A stretch of DNA of 64,000 nt from Pelagicoccus sp. SDUM812003 (GCF_031127815.1 NZ_JARXHY010000007.1:186001-250000); one strand, 5' to 3'. Shown: positions 17,972 through 26,151, numbered from the stretch's first letter. Made by a program: numbers and translations. Notes: a model not told the origin generated them from the letters alone.

Positions 17972-19413
17972 AATGTTGGGGCGGAAGTCTCGCGACTTCC
18001 GCTACGTAGCAAGCTCTTGTCTTTTTGGGGTTGTGACTCATCTGAGGCCCGGTCTAAAGTCGCGCCGAAGGAAAACTTTTGCGAGAGGTAGGGCTTATCT
18101 TGTATCCTCAGTTCCAGACGCGCTTGGTCGAGGTGGTCGTTTTGGTGGCATGAGAGGCGGAATCGGCACAGGTGTATTCCTAGCTTTGCGAGGAAGCCCT
18201 CGATAGGGGATTGGGGTGGGAGCGGGCTTGCTTGGGAGCTGCGAAGGGAATCGTCGAGTAGCAGATTAGTGGCAGAGTTCGGCTTTCGTCCGATCATTAG
18301 TATCCACGCTTCGGTGACAAGTATTCGGTCCTCATGGTTTCGAGTGGTAAAAACGCGGCTGAATCCGGATGCGATGATCAAGCGTTTCGGAAGCCCTCGG
18401 AGGCATCGGTGGATCTTGTGGCCGATTGAACGGAGCTTCGATGAGGGAATAGCCGTCCCCAATTGATCGATACGTGAGACGAGCGGATTGAGGCGTACCG
18501 ACAGTCGCGGATGGGCTACGGGTAGCTCATGCCCGTTTCCGATATGGAAACGCTGGGAGCGATAGTTGGTTGCGGTGACGACAAATCTCATTTCGTCCAC
18601 GCCTAACTCGAGGGCTTTTCGTTGGGCGAGTAGAATCTCCGCATCGGTGTCGTTGAATTCGAATAGGATGTATTTCCAGATGACCTTGGTAGCGGGCGAT
18701 CTCCGCTTCGCCTCCTCAATGAATCGGAATACCTTCTCGAGTTTGCCGTTGATACGATAGCGTTGGTAGTTCGCCTGAATCGCTCCGTCTCAAGAAACCA
18801 CGATGTCCTCCACGAAAGAGACGCCGATGGTTCGTTGAAAGTCGTAGTTGGCGTTGGTGATGACCCGTTGACGTGTTTTTGGATAATAGTGGCGAACTAG
18901 CCCCGACAATTTAGAAAAGTCGGAGTGGAGCAACGGATCGCCTTGGCCTGCCCATTCCACGTAGTCGATCGAGTATCCTTCGCGCCGAAAGCCGCTCAAA
19001 ACCCGCTCCAACAGAGATAGCGGCATGGTCCGATCTCCCTTTCGTCTGCCAAGTTGTTCACGATTTCCGCAGGCCGGACAGAGGAGCGAACAATGCATGG
19101 TAGGCTCGATTTGAAGTTTGCGGATTTTTTTGCGTAGCAGATTCGAATGCCACTGACGTGGTTGCAGGTGTGCGCAGGCTCGGCAGGTTTCGCCCCAAGG
19201 AAGTTGGCCGTTCTCGGCAGCCGTTCGGATTTTTATGAAGTTTTCGTTCCGAAAAAAGTCCGTAGGCGACCATGGCGAATCCGAATTCTCGATGATCCCT
19301 AGGGTAAGGTGCTCGCCCACATCGTCTTCGCACGGGACCTCTCCATTTGGCTTGAGGTAGAAGCTGTCAAGAATGTCGCAGTGCACGGGTGGAAGAGATC
19401 GCGAGGTCGCCAA
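17935..19413 (-). pseudogene. Radical SAM protein interrupted by one in-frame TGA
   Basis: Codons 1-207 (19413 to 18793) encode a radical-SAM protein. The [4Fe-4S] motif is CSLLCPAC (C108, C112, C115). SPASM-like cysteines precede it (C12, C28, C77, C80, as in GEVPCEDDVG and CRACAHL). EWAGQGDPLLH is the usual GGEP-like strand. After SFVEDIVVS comes TGA (18792-18790). The same frame then continues with DGAIQANYQRYRINGKLEKV and IWKYILFEFNDTD, exactly what the family shows after this point. The frame stays open to 17935, but the last stretch runs into mtaB and is probably not real protein; the true C-terminus is unclear. A nonsense mutation is the simplest reading. Confidence 0.7.
17981..18002. 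repeat. Palindrome after mtaB (REP-like or terminator)
   Basis: Perfect nine-base stem, GCGGAAGTC (17981-17989) with GACTTCCGC (17994-18002), loop TCGC. There is no immediate U-tract; CTTTTT appears about 20 bases later. The CTCGC centre is shared with the hairpins at 9468-9488 and 14269-14290. Confidence 0.5.
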
Positions 19414-19427
19414 TGGCCGGCAATGAA

Positions 19428-19460
19428 AAACCGCGCTCGGTTTCGGCGCGGTTTGGTGAT
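19428..19460 (-). terminator. Terminator for the glyoxalase gene
   Basis: Stem AAACCGCGC (19428-19436) with GCGCGGTTT (19446-19454), nine-base loop. Read on the minus strand the hairpin runs into TTTTTC, just after the stop of the gene at 19477. Confidence 0.75.
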
Positions 19461-19476
19461 TGGCGAGTGTGGCTCG

Positions 19477-19854
19477 TTAGCGATTGTTTGGCAGGATCTC
19501 GACTTCGTAGCCGTCGGGGTCGGTGATGAAGGCCATGTCGAAGCCCTCCTTTTCCTTCCAGTTGCCCGGCCAGACTTCCACGCCGTCGTCTTCGAGCTTT
19601 TGGCAGAAGGCCTTGATGTCGTCCACGCCGATGCAGGTGTGCATCAGGTCTTCGGGGAACTCGACCTTGAAGTCCGGCGAGTAGGTGAGCTCCAGCATGT
19701 GCTCGTTGCCCGGAAGTTGCAGGTGCACGATCTGGTTGCCCTGCGGGCTGGTGTTGGGGCCTTTGAAGACTTCGAATCCGCAATGCTTGCAGTAGAAGTC
19801 CATGGACTTCTGCAGGTCGGCGACACGTATGCGAGTGTGTAGGAACTTGATCAT
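19477..19854 (-). CDS. VOC family glyoxalase (lactoylglutathione lyase-like)
   Basis: Single-domain metal-dependent VOC protein (125 aa), closest in appearance to glyoxalase I, which isomerises the methylglyoxal-glutathione hemithioacetal. Likely metal ligands are H6 (FLHTRIRV), E55 (MLELTY), H72 (LMHTCIGV) and E119 (DPDGYEVEIL). All four are present. Residues W95-GNWKEK match the substrate-side loop. It is monocistronic with its own terminator. Thiol partner cannot be inferred, so I leave the gene symbol empty. Confidence 0.87.
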   Translation of the reverse strand: MIKFLHTRIRVADLQKSMDFYCKHCGFEVFKGPNTSPQGNQIVHLQLPGNEHMLELTYSPDFKVEFPEDLMHTCIGVDDIKAFCQKLEDDGVEVWPGNWKEKEGFDMAFITDPDGYEVEILPNNR

Positions 19855-19997
19855 AGGACTCTGTTTAACCGGAGCTGCTCGTCTGCGACAAGCATGGATC
19901 CGCGATGCGTTTGTAAGAACGGCGAATCGTCACGAAAGAGCGCTGATGGAGGGGTGTTTGCAGAGGCAGAGCTCTTCGACTTTCGGGAGGCGCGGCC

Positions 19998-20492
19998 TTA
20001 GGCGCTTATCGAGTCGGTGAGCTCTGCCTCTCTTCGGGAGAAGGACGGCTCCTCCTCTCGCTCGGCCGCGCTGAAAAGGTTGGTGGTGGCGAAGTCCACC
20101 GGCACCAGTCGGCAATTGGTCTCGATGAGTCGATAGGCGTCTGGCTCCGAACTTTCCTGAAGATAGAACGAGCAGAGCTTGAAGCTGTCGGTGGTGGCCG
20201 CAGTGAGGCTGATGCGATCCATGCGCGGCCTGCCGATGGGAGAGGGAAGCTCCTCCTGATAGTTCTTTGGCTCGCGATGAATTAGGATGTAGGCGATGGC
20301 TTCGCATTGCTCCAGCCACGCGTTGATAGCGGAGTTCAGATTCGGCAGAGAAATGTCGAAGGAGTGAGCGAGAAAGCGGTCGTGTATCGAATAAGCAATG
20401 ACAACGATCGTATCTTCGCTCTCCGGGATGAAGTCGCGAGAGCGACATTCGCAGAAGCGACGTCCGGTCTGAATCAGCTGCCCGAGAATCAT
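19998..20492 (-). CDS. Hypothetical protein (164 aa)
   Basis: Soluble acidic protein with no membrane segment or signal peptide. It starts MILGQLIQTGRRFCECRSRD and contains a hydrophobic core strand IVVIAYSIHDRFLAHSFDI, then a helix LNSAINAWLEQCEAIAYILI. The C-terminus (EREEEPSFSRREAEL) is charged and probably disordered. No family recognised. It lies just downstream of the heme operon on the same strand, with a 116 bp gap that contains a GC-rich palindrome near 20557-20576. Whether it belongs to that operon is uncertain. Confidence 0.6.
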   Translation of the reverse strand: MILGQLIQTGRRFCECRSRDFIPESEDTIVVIAYSIHDRFLAHSFDISLPNLNSAINAWLEQCEAIAYILIHREPKNYQEELPSPIGRPRMDRISLTAATTDSFKLCSFYLQESSEPDAYRLIETNCRLVPVDFATTNLFSAAEREEEPSFSRREAELTDSISA

Positions 20493-20608
20493 GAAAAAAG
20501 ACTAGCGAATTTCGTCGAATAAGAAAGCGCTTTTGGACGATTTTGACGGAATAAATCCCGCCTGCTTGCGGGCAGGACGAGGGAGCTAGGGAAGGCGCTT
20601 ACCGGAGT

Positions 20609-21946
20609 CTACGGTGAGCGTTCGGACTGCAGCCTGCGGAGCTTTTCCTCCACCATTTCCAGACTCTCCACATGGACTTGCGGCCGACCTTGGAAGTTGC
20701 TTCGAATCAGGTCTTGATCGGCCAGAGCGTCGATGGCGAAACCGAGTCCATGGCATTGCAAGCAGACCGGGCGTATCATCTTTTCGTTGGGGCGCAGCGT
20801 TTCGTTCTGGTTGTGCAGGACGCGGTTGGAAACCTCTCCGAACTCGTTGCGCTCGACGCGTGGGAAATGGCAGGTGGCGCAGGAAACGCCGCTATCGGGC
20901 GGCCCTTCGCCCGCGAGTTCCTTGGTCCAAAGCTCGGCGTGCAGCGATCCGCGATAGTTGTTCACATGTTCGCTATCGTGACAGCTGATGCAGGCTTGCC
21001 TTGAAGCGAACTGCACGTCCGAGCTGTGGGCGTCATGGCAAGCGACGCAGCTGAGCTCCTTGTGCGCTGCCGATTGGTGCATGGGGATTTCGGCTAGGGC
21101 GGGCGTCATGGGACTCAATCCAGCGGCCAGCCTCATACCATGCATGCTCTCGAGAAAGGTCTCGGTCTCGTAGTCGTGACAGCTCTGGCAGGCGGCGAAA
21201 CCGGGTTTTTCGACAAAGGCTGCCCCCTCCGGCTCGTGGCAATCGGAGCAGTTGACGCCAGCTTTGGCGTGGGCGCTGAGAGACCAGTCGTACACCACGC
21301 TTTGAGTGAAAGCCACGTCGTCCGGACTGTCGCGATCGCTGGCTCCTAGCGGCTGGCGCCGGTTTTCCTCGGACCATCCATGGTAGTGGTTTTTCGGTAG
21401 CTTGCGCGGATCCTCCGCAAAGGGCTTGTCGTTCAGGTGCTGCTCCAGAAAGTCTTCGTAGAGTGCGGTGTTGTCGTGGTAGTTGTGGCAGCCTGCGGTG
21501 GAGCAGCTATCGAAAGGCAGCCCTTTATGCGTCGGTCGATCCTCTTCGATGTCCTGATGGCAGAAAAAGCAGTAGTCGGCTGGAAGCGTGAGGCCCATTT
21601 CGAGCGTGGTTTCGGGACTGTGCTCGCGGTGGCAGGTGACGCAGTTTCGAGCGTCGAGGATCTCCACCCGGTCGGCATTGCGCGGATCGAGAAACTTGGC
21701 TTTGGGGTGGGAGTCGTTGGCCCGTTTCAGCTCCGCCTGGTGACAGTCCGTGCAGGCGTTCGGCCTGAGGCCCATATCGTCCGAGTGACAGGCCGAGCAC
21801 TGCAGCTCGATCTGGTGATGGCCGTGCGAGGTGGCGCCGGGGAGAAAGGCCGATTCCTGGGTCACGCCGGCTTCAGGACTGAACTGGACCAGGCAGATGA
21901 CTGGTACGATCGCTGCGAGGATCCACTGGAGCTTGTTGCTGGACAT
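20609..21946 (-). CDS. Eleven-heme c-type cytochrome
   Basis: 445 residues with an N-terminal signal anchor (about residues 8-21) and eleven heme-attachment motifs. Ten are CXXCH, starting at C50, C65, C102, C126, C233, C253, C300, C319, C356 and C395. One is CX4CH at C148 (CSTAGCH). It must be exported and matured by a cytochrome c system. The motifs split into an N-terminal group of five and a C-terminal group of six, separated by about 80 residues. It starts nine bases after the stop of the flavoprotein/cytochrome b gene, so the two surely work together. It may carry electrons across the periplasm or reduce a nitrogen oxide; I see no CXXCK active-site heme as in NrfA. Confidence 0.88.
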   Translation of the reverse strand: MSSNKLQWILAAIVPVICLVQFSPEAGVTQESAFLPGATSHGHHQIELQCSACHSDDMGLRPNACTDCHQAELKRANDSHPKAKFLDPRNADRVEILDARNCVTCHREHSPETTLEMGLTLPADYCFFCHQDIEEDRPTHKGLPFDSCSTAGCHNYHDNTALYEDFLEQHLNDKPFAEDPRKLPKNHYHGWSEENRRQPLGASDRDSPDDVAFTQSVVYDWSLSAHAKAGVNCSDCHEPEGAAFVEKPGFAACQSCHDYETETFLESMHGMRLAAGLSPMTPALAEIPMHQSAAHKELSCVACHDAHSSDVQFASRQACISCHDSEHVNNYRGSLHAELWTKELAGEGPPDSGVSCATCHFPRVERNEFGEVSNRVLHNQNETLRPNEKMIRPVCLQCHGLGFAIDALADQDLIRSNFQGRPQVHVESLEMVEEKLRRLQSERSP

Positions 21947-21955
21947 CGTTTCGAT

Positions 21956-23908
21956 TTAGTAGGCGTAGACCTTGTAGATGTGAAAGCCCAGCAATGCCGG
22001 ATAGGGCCAGAAAAAGACGATGTGCATCCTTGTCACAAAGGAACGGATACGACGCGCAAGGGGCGAGGTGAAGCGATCCTCCATAGCGACGGTGAGACCC
22101 GCTAGGGCTCCGACTAGATTTAGGGAGACGAAGACGCTCATCAGCCAAAGGTTGAGGTTGTTTCCGAAGCTCAATCCAGTATGGGCCAGCAGCGCCAGTA
22201 GGCAGATGCTGCCAAGAATGGCATGGGTCGCCCGCCACCAGCCGAAGTTTCCGAAGCGAGCGAAGGTGACTCGTTTGCGGGCGGAGAGTCCCAGAGCCAG
22301 GAGGGATGCTCCGGCCATGGTGTATCCAGAAATCTGTTTATAGAGTTCCTCGGTCCAGAGCTTGCAAAACTGATAGTAGGCGTCCTGCACCGTCGTGGGT
22401 ATGGGCAGAGGGCCGACAAGAAAGAGCGCCAGAACTATGCTGGCCGCAATCCAGGAGGCAGCCAAAAGCGCTCTCCTGCCCTTGGGGGCGAAGACGGCTT
22501 CCTCGTCGGTGGCTCCCACCAGCTGCCCGAGCAGAGGTCGGCAGGATCCGCAGACGGTGCCCGCTCCTGTTTCTTTGGAAAGTTGGGAGACTGAAGAGCA
22601 ACCGTTCGAGACGCAGGCTGAGATTTGGCCCTTGCTGATCTGAACGCAGTTGCAGATCATGGTATTGGCTGTCCAATCCAAGGCGCTTTCGCCTGCGTCG
22701 ATGAGGCCGGTCTTCTCGAACTTCGCTTGCTCGGAGGGCGACATGAATCGCTGGTCCTTCACCGCGATTTGTATTTGGTGAATTTGTCCCCAGTCTCCAA
22801 CTACAGTCGCTCCCGCGATGCAGTCGCGTTTAAGGACTAGCATGCGATAGCATTGGGCATCGCGATAGACGAGAGTCTTGCCTTCGCCAAGATTGTCGCC
22901 AAAGGCGCACACCTCGACACCTAGCAGTTTGAGTCGGCAGGAAGTGTCCGCGCCTTCGAAGCAGCGTTCAAACCCTTCTATCCGATCGGCGAGGATGTCC
23001 GCCATGTGGTAGCCGGGAGCGACCAGTCCGTAGATCTGCCCTCTATGCAAGGCGCATTCGCCGATGGCGTAGATGTCGGAATCGCTGGTTTGAAGGCTGT
23101 CGTTCACCAGTATGCCGCCGCGCGCTCCCAAGGATAAACCGGACGCTTGGGCGAGGTCATCCCTCGGGCGTATCCCAGCGGCAACTACGAGGAGGTCCGT
23201 TTCGAGAATGGTATCGTCGGAAAAGGTGATGGAGAGCCCCCCGTTTCTCCGCTGCACAGTTCTGGCTCCTTTTCCTAGAAGAGGGGTGACGCCGAGTTCG
23301 CGAACGTTTTTCTCCAAGACCATCGAGGCGTCCTGATTCAGCTGGCGTGGCATGAGTCCGTTGGCGAATTCCACCACGTAGGTCGCGAGGCCAAGTTCGC
23401 GAAGGGCGTTGGCCGCCTCGAGACCGAGAAGACCGCCACCGAGGGCGATACCTCGCTTCTTGCCTCGTGCGTATTCGATTATCTTGGACGCGTCCTCGAT
23501 AGTACGGTAGGTGAAGACACCCTCCGTATCTATACCTTCGATGGGGGGTACGAAAGGCGTGGAGCCGGTAGCGAGCACCAGCTTGTCATAGGGCAGGCGT
23601 TCGCCGGTATGGGTGACGACCTCCTTGCGCGCTCGATCGATGGCGACAGCTCGGCAGCCTTTCAGCAGCTGAACTCCGTTCTTCGCGTACCAGGAATCCT
23701 TCGCGAGCAGAAGCGACTTGTGATCCCGGTGGCGAAAGTAGGCGCTCAGGTGGACCCGATCGTAGGCATGATGAGGCTCCTCTCCAAGGATAGTGAGCTG
23801 GACGGGCAGTCGCTTCTCGGCGAGGCGCTCTGCGAAGCGTTGGGAGACCATGCCGTTGCCCACCACGAGGATTCTCATTTTCGCTGGTTTCGGTCTGCTC
23901 ATACGCAA
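21956..23908 (-). CDS. NirB-like FAD reductase fused to 2Fe-2S and di-heme cytochrome b module
   Basis: Three-part protein of 650 aa. Residues 1-400 are the NAD(P)H/FAD half of NirB-type nitrite reductase: FAD fingerprint ILVVGNGMVSQ, NAD fingerprint ALGGGLLGLEAA, and IYAIGECALH. Residues 415-460 are a BFD-like [2Fe-2S] domain with C419, C421, C453, C456. The NirB siroheme half is absent, so it should not reduce nitrite itself. Residues 480-650 have about five membrane helices. Helices 3 and 5 each carry two histidines 14 apart (H562/H576; H629/H643), the spacing that binds two hemes b in the cytochrome bc family. Predicted topology puts the FAD part in the cytoplasm. ATG at 23878 is an alternative start. 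Confidence 0.85.
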   Translation of the reverse strand: MRMSRPKPAKMRILVVGNGMVSQRFAERLAEKRLPVQLTILGEEPHHAYDRVHLSAYFRHRDHKSLLLAKDSWYAKNGVQLLKGCRAVAIDRARKEVVTHTGERLPYDKLVLATGSTPFVPPIEGIDTEGVFTYRTIEDASKIIEYARGKKRGIALGGGLLGLEAANALRELGLATYVVEFANGLMPRQLNQDASMVLEKNVRELGVTPLLGKGARTVQRRNGGLSITFSDDTILETDLLVVAAGIRPRDDLAQASGLSLGARGGILVNDSLQTSDSDIYAIGECALHRGQIYGLVAPGYHMADILADRIEGFERCFEGADTSCRLKLLGVEVCAFGDNLGEGKTLVYRDAQCYRMLVLKRDCIAGATVVGDWGQIHQIQIAVKDQRFMSPSEQAKFEKTGLIDAGESALDWTANTMICNCVQISKGQISACVSNGCSSVSQLSKETGAGTVCGSCRPLLGQLVGATDEEAVFAPKGRRALLAASWIAASIVLALFLVGPLPIPTTVQDAYYQFCKLWTEELYKQISGYTMAGASLLALGLSARKRVTFARFGNFGWWRATHAILGSICLLALLAHTGLSFGNNLNLWLMSVFVSLNLVGALAGLTVAMEDRFTSPLARRIRSFVTRMHIVFFWPYPALLGFHIYKVYAY

Positions 23909-23954
23909 GGCGCGGCGTTAGCGACGTCGAGAAGCGGATCTCGGTTGCGAAGTC

Positions 23955-24410
23955 TCAGGCCGCCGCTCCGCTTGATTTGGATGTCGAGGACGGTCCCTTC
24001 AGCTGCAGGATCATTTCGCGTATCGACGCTCCTGTTTCGGCTTTGAAGGTGTGTCCTAAGGTTTGCTGGAAAGCGTAGACGAGAGCGTCTTCGAAGCAGT
24101 CGAGATCCACCGGCTGCTCGAAAATCAGAATGCTCCGCTGATCGCGTTCGTCGGTGGTATTTGGGAATGTATCGACGGATTGACTACGAAAGACCAAAGT
24201 ACCGACCAGGTGTACGAACTGAGTGTGGCACCTGCCGAGGGCCAAAGCTCTGAGGGACCTTGTTTCCGGAAGGCGTTCGGCGAGTCGATAGAAAAGGATC
24301 TCTGCGAACGCGTCGGAAACGGGCAGGCAGCGCTTCCAGGCCGATTTCAGTTCATCGTGGTTGAGGGAACGGTTCATGGTCCAGATAGGTAGAGCGCTAT
24401 TTGCTGACAT
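23955..24410 (-). CDS. Divergent globin-like protein lacking an obvious proximal His
   Basis: 151 residues that align by eye with single-domain bacterial globins. ELKSAWKRCLPVSDAFAEILFYRLAERLPETR matches the A-B-C helices (read in two parts: ELKSAWKRCLPVSD and FAEILFYRLAERLPE). The G-H region matches DLDCFEDALVYAFQQTLGHTF. Globins normally carry the proximal His before the G helix; here the segment reads DERDQRSILIFEQ with no His. The gene overlaps the upstream cytochrome gene by 14 bp. An internal ATG at 24377 would remove 11 residues. It could be a sensor-type or heme-less globin. Family call is moderate, made without a profile search. Confidence 0.6.
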   Translation of the reverse strand: MSANSALPIWTMNRSLNHDELKSAWKRCLPVSDAFAEILFYRLAERLPETRSLRALALGRCHTQFVHLVGTLVFRSQSVDTFPNTTDERDQRSILIFEQPVDLDCFEDALVYAFQQTLGHTFKAETGASIREMILQLKGPSSTSKSSGAAA

Positions 24411-24807
24411 GGGTCATGAAACGCACGGCTTGTTTCACTTCTTCATCGCTGAGTTCGGTGAATCCTCCTTTAGGCGGCATCTCGGTGTATTTCGGTCCGA
24501 TGAAGCCGTTTAGAGCGTGGTCGTACAGCGTATCCAGTCCTTTGGCGATGCGTGGCGCCCATGCCTCGGTGTTTCCGATAATGGGAGCGCCCGTGAGCCC
24601 GGTCATATGGCAGGTCTTGCAGGTGCCGAGCCAGGTTTGTTGACCCGCAATCAAGTCGGGATCGTCGAGCGTGACGGCGGCCGGATCGAAAGGCTGGGCG
24701 ATCGTCTTCTTTTCCGGTTCCTTTCCGCAGCCCGCGAGCGCGACGGCAAGCGATAGGGCGCTAGCCGTGGCGATCGGATGGAGGCAGCTGCAATGGCGAT
24801 GGGACAT
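24397..24807 (-). CDS. Cytochrome c5-like lipoprotein
   Basis: Class I cytochrome c of 136 aa with one heme site CKTCH (C63, C66, H67) and an axial-Met candidate in EMPPKGGFTEL. The N-terminus is a signal peptide with lipobox ALAGC (Cys27), so it is probably lipid-anchored in the periplasm. AVRFMTHVSK is the typical c5/c-type C-terminal helix. It sits inside the heme operon between the truncated hemoglobin and the globin-like gene, and could shuttle electrons between periplasmic partners of the b-type module and the eleven-heme protein. Confidence 0.88.
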   Translation of the reverse strand: MSHRHCSCLHPIATASALSLAVALAGCGKEPEKKTIAQPFDPAAVTLDDPDLIAGQQTWLGTCKTCHMTGLTGAPIIGNTEAWAPRIAKGLDTLYDHALNGFIGPKYTEMPPKGGFTELSDEEVKQAVRFMTHVSK

Positions 24808-24829
24808 GCCAGGGAGGGATGAGGTGTTG

Positions 24830-25213
24830 CTACTTGTTGAGCACGTCGCCCTTGGTGGACTCGGCGATCGCCGCAGCTTCGCCGATCATATCCATCGGCA
24901 CGCCAAGCTCCTGCAGGGTGGCGCCGAGGTTTTCCATCACGGCGTGGAAATGGCTTTCGTTGAGGCCCATCTCCTCCACCAGGCGCTTGTGGGCTGCGCG
25001 CATGCTGCGACCGGTGTACTGGGGAGCTCCACCGAAGGCGTAGGTGAGAAACTTCTTCTGGTGGCCGATCTGCTTGCTCATGTCGACGCCTTCGAAGAAG
25101 TGTTTGATGCGATCGTCGGCGAGAACCTTCTTGTAGAAAAGGTCGACTGCGGCGTCCACGGCGGCTTCGCCGCCGATGCGGTCGTAGAGAGAGGGTGTTT
25201 GCGTTTCGCTCAT
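24830..25213 (-). CDS. Group I truncated hemoglobin
   Basis: Two-over-two globin of 127 aa (trHbN class). YDRIGGEAAVDAAVDLFY opens the fold with the B10-type tyrosine near residue 27. QIGHQKKFLTYAFGGAPQYTGRSM is the family centre (in two parts: QIGHQKKFLTYAFGG and APQYTGRSM). The proximal His is H75 in RAAHKRLV. Group I relatives oxidise NO to nitrate in an O2-dependent reaction; that role fits the NsrR-like site and regulator nearby. It is the second gene of the operon, 25 bp after the DUF3365 gene. Confidence 0.92.
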   Translation of the reverse strand: MSETQTPSLYDRIGGEAAVDAAVDLFYKKVLADDRIKHFFEGVDMSKQIGHQKKFLTYAFGGAPQYTGRSMRAAHKRLVEEMGLNESHFHAVMENLGATLQELGVPMDMIGEAAAIAESTKGDVLNK

Positions 25214-25238
25214 TGTATTCAGATTATGGATTTATGAT

Positions 25239-25835
25239 TTAGTCGAGAGGAATTCTGATGACGACGCCGCCCATGACTTCGCCCATCTTGAAGTCGGTGC
25301 GAGGCGAGTCCTTGTGCTCGTTGTGGCAGTCGATGCAGGCTGCGGCTACGCCTGTGTCGGCGTAGATGCCGGTGAAGTACTTGGTGCCGCCCAGCGTCTC
25401 CTCTGCGTAGTAGTTTTGACCGGGATTGTCGGCGATGAACTGCAAGCCCTCTTTTTCGGCATCGGTTTTCGGAGCGTTCTGCTTGTTGATCGGCCAGAGC
25501 GACTGTAGTGAATAACTGAATTCACCATTGCTTTTTTCGGCTACCATCTCTGCCCCCATGCGGAACATTTGAGCAGGTAGCGGCAGGGCCTTGTCATCCA
25601 CCCAATGTTCGCTAGCGGTGATGACCTTGTCCTGTTTGGTGAGTCGGTTGACCACGTTGCGGGTGTAGACGGTACGGTCGGAGCTCATCACGAGGTGCAG
25701 AGCGTCCGCCATCTTCTGCGGACTGATGCCGCTAGCAGCTTCCGAGCTGTCGTCGCAGCCCGAAAAGAGGATCGAGGAGAGGGTGAGGGTCGCTACGGTC
25801 GCAGCGACAGCCAAGGAGTTCGTTTTCTTGTTCAT
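25239..25835 (-). CDS. DUF3365 (Tll0287-like) c-heme lipoprotein
   Basis: 198 aa. The signal peptide ends in lipobox LFSGC (Cys27), so the protein should be membrane-attached in the periplasm. The rest matches the Tll0287/DUF3365 heme domain, a PAS-like fold: NPGQNYYAEETLGGTKYF, then one c-heme site CIDCH (C167-H171) and the C-terminal MGEVMGGVVIRIPL. Such domains are thought to sense redox state or gases when joined to kinases; here it is free-standing. It is the first gene of the six-gene heme operon and lies directly behind the NsrR-like operator. Confidence 0.85.
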   Translation of the reverse strand: MNKKTNSLAVAATVATLTLSSILFSGCDDSSEAASGISPQKMADALHLVMSSDRTVYTRNVVNRLTKQDKVITASEHWVDDKALPLPAQMFRMGAEMVAEKSNGEFSYSLQSLWPINKQNAPKTDAEKEGLQFIADNPGQNYYAEETLGGTKYFTGIYADTGVAAACIDCHNEHKDSPRTDFKMGEVMGGVVIRIPLD

Positions 25836-25896
25836 ATCGGATTAGGCGAGGATCAGGTTTGATTTCCTCACCAAGCTTAGCATCCGATATGCCAGA

Positions 25897-25919
25897 AAGA
25901 GGTATTTATAATGCAACTT
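25897..25919 (-). promoter_or_regulatory. NsrR-like operator
   Basis: On the minus strand the half-sites are AAGTTGCATTA and AAATACCTCTT, separated by one T. This fits the 11-1-11 pattern AAGATGYATTT-N-AAATRCATCTT known for NsrR at 19 of 22 defined positions. It sits 61-83 bp before the start of the DUF3365 gene. Its TTGCAT could be part of a -35 element, so binding would block transcription. An NsrR-like gene lies 230 bp upstream. Confidence 0.6.
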
Positions 25920-26151
25920 ATGGATTGCCTTGGAAAAAGCGCTCTTTCAGGGGCGTTGGTATTGGATTTCGCATCACGTGAAGTCTGCGATCGCTGGACC
26001 TATGAATTTCGTTTATCCGACCTATCGATTTCAGTCCGAAAACGAGATCGAAATCGAGGCGCTCAAAATTCCCCTGATCGAGATCGAGCGCTGGGGAGGC
26101 GGCGGGTTTTGGTATCTGTACCGGAAATGCAGATACGAGGTCAGGTCGAAG
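25920..26151. other. Intergenic region between nsrR-like gene and heme operon
   Basis: About 230 bp. A plus-strand frame opens at 25930 and could encode about 70 plausible residues before it runs antisense into the regulator gene, but I see no ribosome-binding site or family match. The operator and presumed promoter of the heme operon are at its left end. Confidence 0.4.

Noticed and set aside
18787-18795. Selenocysteine reading of the TGA
   Set aside because: No evident SECIS-type stem-loop directly downstream and no sel genes in the window; a nonsense mutation is simpler.
21956-23908. Calling the flavoprotein a nitrite reductase large subunit (nirB)
   Set aside because: The siroheme/4Fe-4S half is absent and replaced by membrane helices, so the name would imply an activity the sequence does not support.
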